Source: Paenibacillus ihumii
Lineage (GTDB): Bacteria > Bacillota > Bacilli > Paenibacillales > Paenibacillaceae
DNA length: 64,000 nt
Assembly (NCBI RefSeq): GCF_001403875.1
Contig: NZ_LN884299.1
Location: 1,922,117 to 1,986,116 of the forward strand
Reading direction: 5' to 3'
Shown here: piece after piece, positions 8,309-16,541 of the stretch
Position numbering within the stretch: the stretch's first letter is position 1
How the letters are laid out: every line of letters begins with the position of its first letter
Program-made: the position numbers and the translations under genes
Notes under the pieces: generated by a model
The model's input: the letters and a program-made list of their open reading frames with translations, nothing else
Database searches by the model: none
Told to the model about the DNA's origin: nothing

Positions 8309-9235
8309 TTATAGCGCAATTTTCTTTGGGTTAATCAAGCCCGCGGTGACTAAACGCAAGTATTCCTTGGGCGGCCAATCGTAGAGACTGCCGTGGATGC
8401 GTTCTGTGTTGTAGTATCGAATAAATCGGTCGACCACTGCAAAAGCCTCTTCGTAGGTTTCAAAACAATTCCGCTGGTAGCATTCTTGCTCTACAATGCT
8501 GTGGTACGACTCAATAAAAGCATTCTTGTTTGGCGTTTGGTTGGGGATCCTTTCATGCTCTAACCCCGCTTGCTCGCAAAAGGCATGGAACGCTTTGCTA
8601 ATGAACTGCGGCCCATTATCCGTCCGGATCACCAACTTGTGTTCTTGTTCGTGGATTCTACGTTTAAAAAGCGCCTTCTGGATCGTACGCAAAATGTCTT
8701 CTGTGCTGCAGACCTTTCCACGGTAATGGGCGACAATGCTCCGGTCAAACACGTCAATGATGCTGGCCAGGTAGAAATGTCGGCGTTTGCCGGCTACGTA
8801 ACCATACTTAATATCCATTTGCCATAGCTGGTTTGGTCCGCTCACAATACGGTTATTGGCGAGCTTTTTAGGTACGGGGTTTTTCAACTCTCGCTGTGGA
8901 TGGAGAATCCCCATTTCTTTGCAGAGACGGTAGGTCTTCTTTTTGTTAATAATTAGCCGGTATTTTCGCCGCAACAACGTCGTCAGCTTCCGATAGCCGA
9001 AGGCAGCGTTAAGGCCTTGAATCAAGCGTCTGAGGTATCCTTTAATGCGAGCATCTCCTACCTTTTTTCCATCCTTGTCATAGGAGAAGCCTGGAACAGG
9101 CCGACCGCTGCTGACTGGCTGCTGGCGTTCAGGATGCTTTAGGCGATAGTAGTAACTTGAACGTGGGACTCCACATAGAAGGAGCACCTTTTGAACGGGA
9201 TACCCTTGCTGAATCCAATAGATAGCTACTTCCAA
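8309..9235 (-). CDS. IS3-family transposase OrfB (DDE integrase core)
   Basis: The 308-residue frame has the IS3 OrfB layout: an HTH_21-type region with YYYRLKHP, the LIQGLNAAFGYRKLTTLLRR segment, then an rve DDE core with the first Asp in QLWQMDIKYGYV, the second in VIRTDNGPQF and the Glu in KNAFIESYHSIVEQE, and the conserved end RYYNTERIHGSLYDWPPKEY. Its own start would be a weak TTG (9235). It is more likely made as an OrfAB fusion by -1 slippage on the A9G tract in the overlap with orfA (about 9245-9254 on the plus strand). No stop or deletion interrupts the catalytic region. Confidence 0.93.
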   Translation of the reverse strand: MEVAIYWIQQGYPVQKVLLLCGVPRSSYYYRLKHPERQQPVSSGRPVPGFSYDKDGKKVGDARIKGYLRRLIQGLNAAFGYRKLTTLLRRKYRLIINKKKTYRLCKEMGILHPQRELKNPVPKKLANNRIVSGPNQLWQMDIKYGYVAGKRRHFYLASIIDVFDRSIVAHYRGKVCSTEDILRTIQKALFKRRIHEQEHKLVIRTDNGPQFISKAFHAFCEQAGLEHERIPNQTPNKNAFIESYHSIVEQECYQRNCFETYEEAFAVVDRFIRYYNTERIHGSLYDWPPKEYLRLVTAGLINPKKIAL

Positions 9236-9549
9236 TCGGGATACTTTTTTTTTACCAGGTCTCGTAGAATGCTGTTCTCGAGCTCTTTTTCGCCTAGTAG
9301 CTTCATGGCATCGTTGTATTTCTTCTCTAGTTCCTTGAAATTGGCTGCATGCTCCTTCATTTTTTCTGCATCGTTTTGCTTCTTTTTCATAAGGTCACCC
9401 ACCTCATCTTGATACTGGCGAACCCACTGGCTTAACGTTCTAGGAGACATTCCATGCTTCCGGGCTACTATCTCCGTCCGATAACCCGAGAGCACCTCTA
9501 CCACAAGCTCCTTCTTCGTTTCATTGGGGCACCTAAATCGTCTTTTCAT
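9226..9549 (-). CDS. IS3-family transposase OrfA (helix-turn-helix)
   Basis: The 107-residue protein starts at the ATG ending at 9549, with GAGGAG nine bases upstream; the frame is open further but without a better site. It has a transposase_8 HTH (ETKKELVVEVLSGYRTEIVARKHGMSPRTLSQWVRQY) followed by a Lys/Glu-rich leucine-zipper-like coiled coil (about residues 55-95) ending LENSILRDLVKKKYPDWK. In the last codons the gene runs through nine A then G, a classical slippery site (A-AAA-AAG phase). Slipping back one base there enters the OrfB frame, giving OrfAB. Confidence 0.9.
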   Translation of the reverse strand: MKRRFRCPNETKKELVVEVLSGYRTEIVARKHGMSPRTLSQWVRQYQDEVGDLMKKKQNDAEKMKEHAANFKELEKKYNDAMKLLGEKELENSILRDLVKKKYPDWK

Positions 9550-9838
9550 GGATTCTAACTCCTCACTCATTTTAGTGTATCTGAGGTGGATTAGAGTGTC
9601 CAATTGGATTAGGGGGCTAAATAGAAAATACATTTCGCTTTTTTAAAACAAATGCCCCTCTCGATTGGTAGGAGATTTATTCGGTGAAATATGCGAGAGT
9701 TGCCAGAGCTGGGACCTATTGCACAAAAGAATCCTAGACATAAACAAATAAATATGAAGGAAAATCAAAACCAATATAAAGGAATATATTGTATATTTGT
9801 AGAAAACATATATCTTTTATAAGGGAGGCGCCTTTAAG

Positions 9839-10372
9839 ATTACTAATCTTCTGTTTATAGCAATTTTATTCTTAGTGCTATGCTGTATCCTGAACGAGAT
9901 CATTAAATATTTAGATTGCCGAGACCAAGATGAGCCTGTGCCATGGCAAGTAAAGCTATGGCTCGTACCGTTATTGGCCTTACTTATTCTAGCACCAATC
10001 ATTGGCTTTGCTTTCTTGTACAGTCTGTTCTTTTACTCCTTTTCGGGAATAAGCAGCTTGATGAATTTTGAGCAATATCCTGATTTGCTAGCGTTTTCTA
10101 TATACATCATTATTGGATTTCTATTATTTGAAACTTTGATAAATCCTCTCCTAATTGCGGTAGCGAGATCTATTTTGAATAGGCAAATATCTGTTTATGC
10201 CAAAAATGCGATAACAATGATTGCAGATAGTATTATTATTTATTGGCTTGCGGGTTTGTTCAAAGGGATATTTATCGAGAGCATTTGGGCTGCCTTATCT
10301 GTATCCGTCTTCTATCATATTTTCGAGTGGATTATGATCTGGGCTCTGAGTTACTATAAAAAGAAAAATTAG
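9839..10372 (+). CDS. small polytopic membrane protein of unknown family
   Basis: The frame continues upstream of the first usual start codon (GTG 9875) and encodes hydrophobic residues (ITNLLFIAILFLVL) that complete a membrane helix. A strong AAGGGAGG at 9821-9828 is well placed only for an ATT at 9839, so an ATT start is proposed (177 residues); GTG 9875 would give 165 and cut the helix. Four to five membrane segments are visible: 1-18, about 45-70, 85-110, 130-150 and 155-172. No motif identifies a function. It stands alone behind the IS element and ends at its own terminator. Confidence 0.6.
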   Translation: MTNLLFIAILFLVLCCILNEIIKYLDCRDQDEPVPWQVKLWLVPLLALLILAPIIGFAFLYSLFFYSFSGISSLMNFEQYPDLLAFSIYIIIGFLLFETLINPLLIAVARSILNRQISVYAKNAITMIADSIIIYWLAGLFKGIFIESIWAALSVSVFYHIFEWIMIWALSYYKKKN

Positions 10373-10384
10373 TTATCCTCCACC

Positions 10385-10415
10385 AGGCCCAGTCTGATTG
10401 AGACTGGGTCTTTTT
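10385..10415 (+). terminator. intrinsic terminator
   Basis: CCCAGTCT (10388-10395) pairs with AGACTGGG (10401-10408) around GATTG, followed by a T-rich tract. Confidence 0.85.
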
Positions 10416-10605
10416 GTGTGCAGGCCATCAGAATTACATCTATTCATAATATTTCCATTAAGAATGCTACTGTGATATGATAAATTTTGATTAGAATTTC
10501 CAGTAATTTCATAATGCTGCGGAATAGCGATTCAGATTGGAGGAGAAAGCTTGTCTAGTATTTTTTTTGCCGATCCGAGCGGAAAAGACGAGGAAATTCG
10601 AATTA

Positions 10606-11130
10606 ATGCCACATGAAAAAAACAGTTTAGTAGGTCAGCTGCACAAGATGGAGGTGTCTGTTGTCTTGAGCAAAAACAGCATGAAGGAACGCTTGCTATC
10701 ATGGCTTGTGCTGGCGGGAATTATTCTAGTTTTAATGGCTATTCTAGTATTTGCAGTCTATTCGCTGCAAAGCTTTGATTTTATCCAGCTCCAAATTTCT
10801 TCGGTTGGATCGGCGTTTGCTTTTATGGGGTTATTACTGCTCGGACTCGGTTTCCTCGGTATGATCGGGACCCTACTGGACAGCCTGCGAAAGCATTTGT
10901 TCAAGGATCGGCTCATATGGGCGACTAGAGCCGTTCAGGAAATTCTGCTGATTGCTATTTTTGGCGCGATGATCTATATGATTGACCAATGGATCGACGG
11001 CGTAGAGCTCGGCAATGTTCAGACGGAGATTTTGCTGGCGTTATTCTTATACAGCCTGGTTACTCTGCTTGGAAGGCATGGTGATCAAATCAAAAAGCAG
11101 GATCCGGAAGTTAAGAAGAAGCAGACATGA
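10606..11130 (+). CDS. membrane protein of unknown function, 5' end uncertain
   Basis: From the ATG at 10606 the product has 174 residues with four membrane segments (about 28-50, 65-88, 105-125 and 140-155) and a Lys-rich cytoplasmic end. Upstream the picture is confused. The best SD of the area (GGAGGAG, 10539-10545) points to a TTG at 10551 that opens a different frame (MSSIFFADPSGKDEEIRINAT) and stops at the tga beginning at 10614. A small indel near the T8 run at 10561-10568 may have shifted the frame, or the short frame is a leader. The family is not recognised. The following broken gene overlaps its stop by ATGA. Confidence 0.55.
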   Translation: MPHEKNSLVGQLHKMEVSVVLSKNSMKERLLSWLVLAGIILVLMAILVFAVYSLQSFDFIQLQISSVGSAFAFMGLLLLGLGFLGMIGTLLDSLRKHLFKDRLIWATRAVQEILLIAIFGAMIYMIDQWIDGVELGNVQTEILLALFLYSLVTLLGRHGDQIKKQDPEVKKKQT

Positions 11131-11610
11131 ACTGGAAAAAGTACTTGGCCCCGATTGTAGGGCTGTTGCTAGTCCTGCTCCCCCCGGCCGCTAATGTAGA
11201 CGCGGATTGACGAGTGATCGTTCGCCATATTATACCGAATCCATATTAAAGCGGGAAACGGGCGACAGCGCGAAAATTGATCTTGCATTGGGCCAGTCTG
11301 GGATGCGTTCTCGTATCCTTTCGGCTGCAGGCAGGCCAGTTCTTGGATCTCTCACGGATTGCGTAAATGTGACCTCCATAGCTGCAGAGCAGGGGCGTAA
11401 TCAAGTTTCGCACCACCGATCACAGCTACGCGGCATGTCTTTCTGCTCTGAACAGTAAGGTCCACGAAGTTAATGGAGAGGTGCAAGAGACGGACATCCT
11501 GTAGCCGAGCAGCAGGGGACATGGGGTGAATTCAAGCTTGAGCTTTCGGGCGGACTCAGACAGGAAAATACAATCTGGCATGGTCTGTGGAAGGGCCTGT
11601 TTCGTTGAAT
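11127..11610 (+). pseudogene. decayed gene for a secreted protein
   Basis: An ATG overlapping the previous stop begins a clear signal peptide (MNWKKYLAPIVGLLLVLLPPAANVDAD) that stops after 27 codons at 11208-11210. Coding-like text then continues in other frames: SDRSPYYTESILKRETGDSA from about 11213, FRTTDHSYAACLSALNSKV near 11410-11465, and AEQQGTWGEFKLELSGGLR near 11503-11560, before a stop at about 11606. The frame switching indicates several indels in what was a secreted protein cotranscribed with the membrane protein upstream. The family is not recognised. Confidence 0.6.
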
Positions 11611-11694
11611 GCAGAGACAAATTTTCGGTTGAACCAGCGATAATTATAGACTCTAGCTAAGCAAAGCTAAAAAATACATCGGTTATATATTGTT

Positions 11695-11741
11695 ACAGCC
11701 CTAGTACAGGTGACAAGCCAAGTATTGCGGGCTGTTTTTTT
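11695..11741 (+). terminator. possible terminator with a long loop
   Basis: ACAGCCC (11695-11701) and GGGCTGT (11729-11735) could pair across a 27-base loop and are followed by T7. It lies between the decayed gene and the convergent SHOCT gene. The long loop makes it a weak call. Confidence 0.4.
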
Positions 11742-11760
11742 AGGACAACCTTCGTATCTA

Positions 11761-12087
11761 TTATTGCAAGTAATTAGACTTTGATTCAGAAAATTTAGAC
11801 TGCAACTGTTGTTTTTTGGATTCGTATTCTTCAAGTGTAATGAAGTCATTCTCGAAAAGCTCTTTTAGTTTTTGCAATTCATTGGCGATTTTATGTGGTT
11901 GATTTTCAATTCTTATTCGTTCGCTTTCTTCCTCCTCCTCTTTCTTACTAAAATAACCTCCGATTGGAAAACATGCTATAGCTGCAATAAAAAATAAGAT
12001 GGCGAGTATTCCATTTAAAGAAGCGGATAGAAGTCCCAGAGCACAAAATGTAAAAAATAGAATTAAGATCTTTTTGCTTGATTTCAT
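11761..12087 (-). CDS. membrane protein with C-terminal SHOCT-like motif
   Basis: The 108-residue protein has a basic N-terminus, two close membrane helices (about 6-24 and 26-46, ILAILFFIAAIACFPIGGYF), a Glu-rich linker and a C-terminal helix pair LQKLKELFENDFITLEEYESKKQQL. That pattern (hydrophobic-LK-LF--G/D-IT-EEYE-KK--L) is the SHOCT short domain that ends many small bacterial proteins of unknown role. A GGAGGAGG site lies just before the ATG. It is the only minus-strand gene nearby and its composition is AT-rich. The function is unknown. Confidence 0.75.
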   Translation of the reverse strand: MKSSKKILILFFTFCALGLLSASLNGILAILFFIAAIACFPIGGYFSKKEEEEESERIRIENQPHKIANELQKLKELFENDFITLEEYESKKQQLQSKFSESKSNYLQ

Positions 12088-12187
12088 TATGAGATCCTCC
12101 TCCTTTCAGATTGTCTATAAGTTAGTATATCGGTCTTGAATGTCTGTCTAATAAGAACCCCGAGCAAAATAGATTCAGCCCCCCCCA

Positions 12188-12202
12188 TTGCCAGCGCTTA
12201 CA
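12188..12202 (+). promoter_or_regulatory. cre-like CcpA site upstream of the sugar-sensor operon
   Basis: TTGCCAGCGCTTACA matches WTGNAANCGNWNNCW except for one base and lies 35 bases before the start at 12237. CcpA repression of the operon is inferred from the match. Confidence 0.55.
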
Positions 12203-12236
12203 CTTCTAGGTAGGATAGTCATTGAGGTGATGGGTA

Positions 12237-13220
12237 ATGGACAAAAAATGGCTGGCCGCAGCAGCGGTCTTGATTAGCCTGCTTACATATCTGTTTATTG
12301 GCTTTGCGCATCATTCCGGGAAAATGAGCAGTATCGTCAAAGAACTGCAGGGACATGAGGGGAACGGAACGAAGCGGTATCACATCGTGCTGATCGAGCA
12401 GGAACGCTATCATCCGTATTGGGAGATGGTAGAGAAGGGGGCACAGCAAGCAGCGGAAGAATACGGGATCGATATCGAATTTGTCGGAGCCGTCCGCAAT
12501 AACATGGAGGAGCAGCTTAATCTGCTGGAAAAAGCGATTGCGGCTCGCGTAGATGCGATTATAGTGCAGGGGCTGAATGAGGAGAAGTTCACGCCGCTCA
12601 TTGATAAAGCCGTGGCCCGCGGCATTCCGGTCGTTACGATCGATACGGATGCCCCGGACAGCAAGCGTCTCGCCTATGTCGGCACAGATAATGTGGCGGC
12701 GGGCGAGAGCCTGGGGCGCTTGGTCGTGGAGCGGGCGGGCGAATCCGGCAAGATCGGCGTCATTATCGGCAGCGAAATTGCCGAGAGCCAGCTGCAGCGC
12801 CTGGGCGGGCTGAAGCAGGTCATTGGGCAGCATAGCGGGCTTGAGATTGTCGCCGTGCGCAGCTCCAATATTTCGCATATGGAAGCGATACAGCAGGCGT
12901 CCGAGATGCTGCGGGAGCATCCGGAGATCAGCATCATGGTCGGTACCAGCGCCACGGATGCGTTAGGCATGCTGCAGGCGGCCAAGAGCTTAAGGCGGGA
13001 TGAGCTGATTATTATCGGCTTCGATAACCAGAAGGAGACGCTGGCCGCGATTCGCAGGGGAGAGATTCAAGCGACGGTTGCGCAGCAGCCTTTTTCAATG
13101 GGCAGAACGGCGGTCAAGCTGCTCAATGATCATTTCCAGGGAGAGCAGCTGCTCCCGGCATATTACACCGAGGTCAAGGTACTGGACATTAGTAATGTGC
13201 AGGAGGGAGAGAGCTTATGA
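12237..13220 (+). CDS. membrane-anchored sugar-binding protein (Peripla_BP_4), sensor partner
   Basis: The 327-residue protein starts behind GAGGTGAT. An uncleaved-looking helix (residues 5-23) with no lipobox Cys precedes a type I periplasmic-binding fold of the RbsB/XylF class: HIVLIEQERYHPYWEMVEKGAQQAAEEYGI, then DAIIVQGLNEEKFTPLIDKAVARGIPVVTIDTDAP, YVGTDNVAAGESLG, and IIIGFDNQKETLAAIRRGEIQATVAQQP. A homologue with a true lipobox lies downstream as the transporter's binding protein. The 4-bp overlap with the histidine kinase suggests this copy delivers the bound sugar to the kinase rather than to a permease. The ligand (pentose or hexose) is not determined by the sequence. Confidence 0.85.
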   Translation: MDKKWLAAAAVLISLLTYLFIGFAHHSGKMSSIVKELQGHEGNGTKRYHIVLIEQERYHPYWEMVEKGAQQAAEEYGIDIEFVGAVRNNMEEQLNLLEKAIAARVDAIIVQGLNEEKFTPLIDKAVARGIPVVTIDTDAPDSKRLAYVGTDNVAAGESLGRLVVERAGESGKIGVIIGSEIAESQLQRLGGLKQVIGQHSGLEIVAVRSSNISHMEAIQQASEMLREHPEISIMVGTSATDALGMLQAAKSLRRDELIIIGFDNQKETLAAIRRGEIQATVAQQPFSMGRTAVKLLNDHFQGEQLLPAYYTEVKVLDISNVQEGESL

Positions 13221-14653
13221 CGATCCGCAAGAAGCTGTTTACAGTGATCCCGCTGCTGGTGCTGCTGCTCAGCTCGGTTTCCTTTTTCCTGTTCGAGAGC
13301 GGCAAGACAGTGCAGGAAAGCTATCATTTGATGATGAACCGCATCCTGCTGTATAAAGAAGTCTCGTATGAGGTCGGAGAAAATATGCGGTCAATGAACC
13401 GCTACATCATGCAAATGGATGCGGAAAGCATGCCGGAGGTTATCAAGCATCTCAACAATGTAAAAATGCTGCGTGGGGAGCTGGACAGTCTGGCCACCAT
13501 CGGTCCCAGTGATCTGCCGCTGGTTAACTACCGCAATATTATCGATACGTTTATCGAGCAGGCGGAAGCGATGATCGCCAGAATTGATGATCAGGATTCG
13601 GGCACGATGGCAGGTCAGTACATCGAAGCGGAGAGGACGGAGCGGTTCATCCGCGAGGAAGCCCAGGCGCTCGTCGATCTTGAACTGGAGCAGTACAAGC
13701 CGATCTATCAGGAGATGATGTATACGTCGGAGCGGTTGAATACGCTTGGCATTCTGCTCGTTATTACCATGGGGGCGCTCAGTATTCTGCTCGCCCTGTG
13801 GCTGTCGAAGAGCATTACGGAGCCGATCCGCCGCCTCGTGGTCACCGCGAAGCAGATCTCTAAGGGGCGGATGGACATGAAGGCTCCGGAAAGCGACAGT
13901 CATGACGAAATCAGCATTTTATGCCGCGCTTTTAACGGAATGATCGATAACATTCAGCGCCTGATGGCTGAGAATATGGACAGCCTGGAGAAAGACCGTC
14001 TCGTCAAGGAGCTGGAGCTGAAGACGCTGCAGAGCCAGATTAACCCGCACTTCCTGTTCAATACGCTGAACTCGATTTCCAAGCTCGCTTATATCGAGGG
14101 AGCAGCCCGGACGAGTGATCTCGCCGTATCCGTCTCACGTCTGCTTAGATACAATCTGCAGAAGCTCGATCAGGCGGTGCCGCTGCGCGAGGAGGTGGAG
14201 CATGTGACCGAATACATCAATATCCAGAAGGCGAGATTCCGCGACCGGATCGAATTCGTGATGGACATTGATGAGCGGGCGCTGGACTGCATGATTCCCT
14301 GCTTGACTCTGCAGCCGATATTGGAAAATGCGTTCGTGCATGGCATCGAACAGATGGAGGCCGGCGCTATGCTGAAGCTCGGGATCAAGTATACGGAAGA
14401 GGGCGTGGAGATCGAAATTCGCGATAACGGCGTCGGAATGAGCGAGGAGACGGCGAATATGCTGCTCCAATCGATTCGAGAGGAATCGCCGCGCTATGGC
14501 GGAAGAAAAGGGCAGTCCACCGGGCTGGGCACGCATAATGTGTTTAAAAGACTGCATCTATTCTTCGACGGTCAGGAGCGCATCGAGATCGATAGCGCAG
14601 AGGGCGCGGGCACTGCTGTGCTGTTCACGCTGCCGTTTCGCACGGCGGTGTAG
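13217..14653 (+). CDS. YesM-like sensor histidine kinase
   Basis: The 478-residue kinase has a first membrane helix at about 9-27, an extracellular helical sensor region, a second helix at about 177-197, a HAMP domain (SITEPIRRLVVTAKQISKGRMD, about 198-250), a coiled coil, and a His_kinase domain with the phospho-acceptor His in QINPHFLFNTLNSI (near 277). A HATPase_c domain follows, with N box PILENAFVHGIEQ and G boxes DNGVGMS and GLGTHNV. This is the LytS/YesM class common in Paenibacillus carbohydrate loci. It overlaps the anchored binding protein by 4 bp and is followed by its AraC-type response regulator, so the three form a sugar-sensing module. Confidence 0.93.
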   Translation: MTIRKKLFTVIPLLVLLLSSVSFFLFESGKTVQESYHLMMNRILLYKEVSYEVGENMRSMNRYIMQMDAESMPEVIKHLNNVKMLRGELDSLATIGPSDLPLVNYRNIIDTFIEQAEAMIARIDDQDSGTMAGQYIEAERTERFIREEAQALVDLELEQYKPIYQEMMYTSERLNTLGILLVITMGALSILLALWLSKSITEPIRRLVVTAKQISKGRMDMKAPESDSHDEISILCRAFNGMIDNIQRLMAENMDSLEKDRLVKELELKTLQSQINPHFLFNTLNSISKLAYIEGAARTSDLAVSVSRLLRYNLQKLDQAVPLREEVEHVTEYINIQKARFRDRIEFVMDIDERALDCMIPCLTLQPILENAFVHGIEQMEAGAMLKLGIKYTEEGVEIEIRDNGVGMSEETANMLLQSIREESPRYGGRKGQSTGLGTHNVFKRLHLFFDGQERIEIDSAEGAGTAVLFTLPFRTAV

Positions 14654-14756
14654 AGGAGGACGAGGATTAACTTTTTATCCACTGGGTGGCATAGATTAGT
14701 TCGGCAAGGGATTGTATGTATAGATATCACTTAATTTACTACATGGGGGGATCGCA

Positions 14757-16337
14757 ATGTACACCCTGCTTATTGCAGACGATGAGGCCCTTGAGCGGGA
14801 GGGACTGGAGCTCATGATCCGGCATATGCTGCCGGACACCTTCAAGTTTCTCCATGCGGAGAACGGGAGACGGGCCATTCAGCTTGCGGAGGAGGCGCGG
14901 CCGGACTTTATATTTATGGATATCAAGATGCCCGGCATTCAGGGCCTGGAGGCTGTCCGCGAAATATTGGCGAAATATCCGGCGACGCGAATCGTCATGA
15001 TTACGGCTCATGATTATTTCACGTATGCTAAGGAAAGCTTGGCGTTAGGGGTGCGGAATTACTTGCTTAAGCCGGCCAGGCGGGAGGAAGTGCTGCAGGT
15101 GCTCGAGACACTGATCGCTGAGACGGAGGAGGCAAGGCGCGAGCGGAATGAACGGCTGGAAATGCAGGAGAAGCTGTCTCAGCTGCTGCCGCTTGCAGAG
15201 AATGAGCTGTCGCTCATGCTGATGCTGGAATGTGTGCAGGAGGTTGAGCTGGAGCAGCTGGCGCATTTATTGAATTTGCAGTGGCGGAAGGGGTATGCGA
15301 TGGTGCTGTCCTTTGCCCGGCACGCCGCCAAGGACTGGGAAGGATTTCAGCTTGCCAAGAAGGAAATTTACGAAACTGTCAAGCAGTTCGCCAAGCCGAA
15401 TCTCTCCTGTCTCGTCAGCCCCGTGGTCGGGCACCAGCTGGCGCTGTTCATTCCCTTGCCTTCCGGCCAGCCAGGCTACCTCCAGCGCGTGAATTCGCTG
15501 GACTGGGGCAAGCGGGTGAAGGAGCTTGTCCATGAGCGGTTCCAGCTGTCCGCATCCGTCGGAATCGGTTCGATCCGCGAGGGCTGGGATGGGCTGGGCC
15601 AGTCTTACCGGGAAGCGGTTCGCGCGTGCGCGGATGATTATGATATCGTCAGTGTCCGTCATTATGACGATATCACGCAGAGCTCGGGCCAGAGAAGCAT
15701 ATCGCTCGATGAAGAGAGGAAGCTGCTGGATGCGCTGCTCCGCCAGAATAAGCTGGAGGCGGCGAACCGGTTTGCGCTGTTCTGGGAACGCCTGCTTCAG
15801 AGCGAGCCTGTCCATTTGCCGCGCCTGCGCGGAGAAGTGATCGGGCTGCTTCTGTATTTGAGCCGGGGGACACAATCAGGCGATGGGGCCGATTTGATCA
15901 GCTCGCTCAGTGCAGTAGAGGATCATGAAGCGCTCCGGCAAGCCGCGCAAATGTGGCTGGACAGACTTATCGATGGATTGAAGGAAGAAAAAGAGCGCAG
16001 CCGGACTCACGTGCTGCAGCGGGCCTTGCTCTATATCGGCCAGAAATTCAAAGAGGACATCTCCATGGAGCAGAGCGCCGAATACGTTAATCTGAGCCCG
16101 TATTATTTCAGCAAGCTGTTCAAGCAGCATACGGGGGAGAACTTCATTGATTATGTGACCCGCCTGCGCATGGAAGAGGCCAAGAGACTGATTGGAGAGC
16201 AGCGCCTCAGCTTGAAGGAAATTTGCTTTGAGGTTGGATATAACGATCCGAATTATTTCAGCCGCGTCTTTAAGAAGACGACGGGAATGACGCCTACCGA
16301 GTATCGGCAGCAGCTGGAAAAACCAAGTCCTTGTTAA
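14757..16337 (+). CDS. YesN-like response regulator with AraC-type DNA-binding domain
   Basis: The 526-residue protein has an N-terminal receiver with acidic pocket ADDEALE, phospho-acceptor Asp in DFIFMDIKMPG (about 55), Thr in VMITAHD and Lys in YLLKPARREE. A long middle region without clear motifs follows (about 130-410), and the C-terminal 100 residues carry two AraC helix-turn-helices: EDISMEQSAEYVNLSPYYFSKLFKQHTGENF and LSLKEICFEVGYNDPNYFSRVFKKTTGMTPTEYR. It is the expected output of the kinase upstream and probably activates the ABC transporter genes that follow. GGGGGG lies before the ATG. A terminator overlaps its last codons. Confidence 0.93.
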   Translation: MYTLLIADDEALEREGLELMIRHMLPDTFKFLHAENGRRAIQLAEEARPDFIFMDIKMPGIQGLEAVREILAKYPATRIVMITAHDYFTYAKESLALGVRNYLLKPARREEVLQVLETLIAETEEARRERNERLEMQEKLSQLLPLAENELSLMLMLECVQEVELEQLAHLLNLQWRKGYAMVLSFARHAAKDWEGFQLAKKEIYETVKQFAKPNLSCLVSPVVGHQLALFIPLPSGQPGYLQRVNSLDWGKRVKELVHERFQLSASVGIGSIREGWDGLGQSYREAVRACADDYDIVSVRHYDDITQSSGQRSISLDEERKLLDALLRQNKLEAANRFALFWERLLQSEPVHLPRLRGEVIGLLLYLSRGTQSGDGADLISSLSAVEDHEALRQAAQMWLDRLIDGLKEEKERSRTHVLQRALLYIGQKFKEDISMEQSAEYVNLSPYYFSKLFKQHTGENFIDYVTRLRMEEAKRLIGEQRLSLKEICFEVGYNDPNYFSRVFKKTTGMTPTEYRQQLEKPSPC

Positions 16338-16354
16338 CCGACAAGGACTTTTTT
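16325..16354 (+). terminator. intrinsic terminator overlapping the regulator's stop codon
   Basis: AAGTCCTTGT (16325-16334) pairs with ACAAGGACTT (16341-16350), followed by T-rich sequence. The stop codon at 16335-16337 lies in the loop. Confidence 0.88.
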
Positions 16355-16377
16355 GTTGTGCAGAGCAAAATTGTGCT

Positions 16378-16392
16378 ATGAAAACGCTAACC
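16378..16392 (+). promoter_or_regulatory. cre-like CcpA site 1 upstream of the xylF-like gene
   Basis: ATGAAAACGCTAACC fits WTGNAANCGNWNNCW except for the last base. Carbon catabolite control of the transporter is inferred. Confidence 0.6.
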
Positions 16393-16492
16393 ATGAATTT
16401 CATTACAATCGTTCGCAACCGATTGAAGGTGGAGAGCAAAGAAGTGCAGGGAATCGCCCGCCCGCTTCATCCGGCGAGGTGCTAAGCTTTAA

Positions 16493-16507
16493 ATGTAAGC
16501 GCAATCA
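16493..16507 (+). promoter_or_regulatory. cre-like CcpA site 2 upstream of the xylF-like gene
   Basis: ATGTAAGCGCAATCA is a complete match to WTGNAANCGNWNNCW and lies 35 bases before the start at 16542, where bound CcpA would block the early transcript. Confidence 0.65.
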
Positions 16508-16541
16508 AATATTTATTAAAGCGAGAAGGGGCGAAGAAAGA

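Larger units (their letters stand above)
8264..9616 (-). mobile_element. IS3-family insertion sequence (IS150-like layout)
   Basis: Two overlapping minus-strand frames (OrfA and OrfB) are bounded by imperfect inverted repeats: CCCCCTAAGTTTGGACACT at the left (from 8264) and, on the other strand, CCCCCTAATCCAATTGGACACT at the right (to 9616), with a small internal gap. Both frames look intact, so the element may be active. The exact tips and target duplication cannot be set without an empty site for comparison. It sits in the AT-rich accessory stretch downstream of glnA. Confidence 0.85.

Noticed and set aside
11207..11458. 83-codon frame as an independent gene
   Set aside because: It has no SD and continues coding text from the broken signal-peptide gene; it is better explained as part of a pseudogene.
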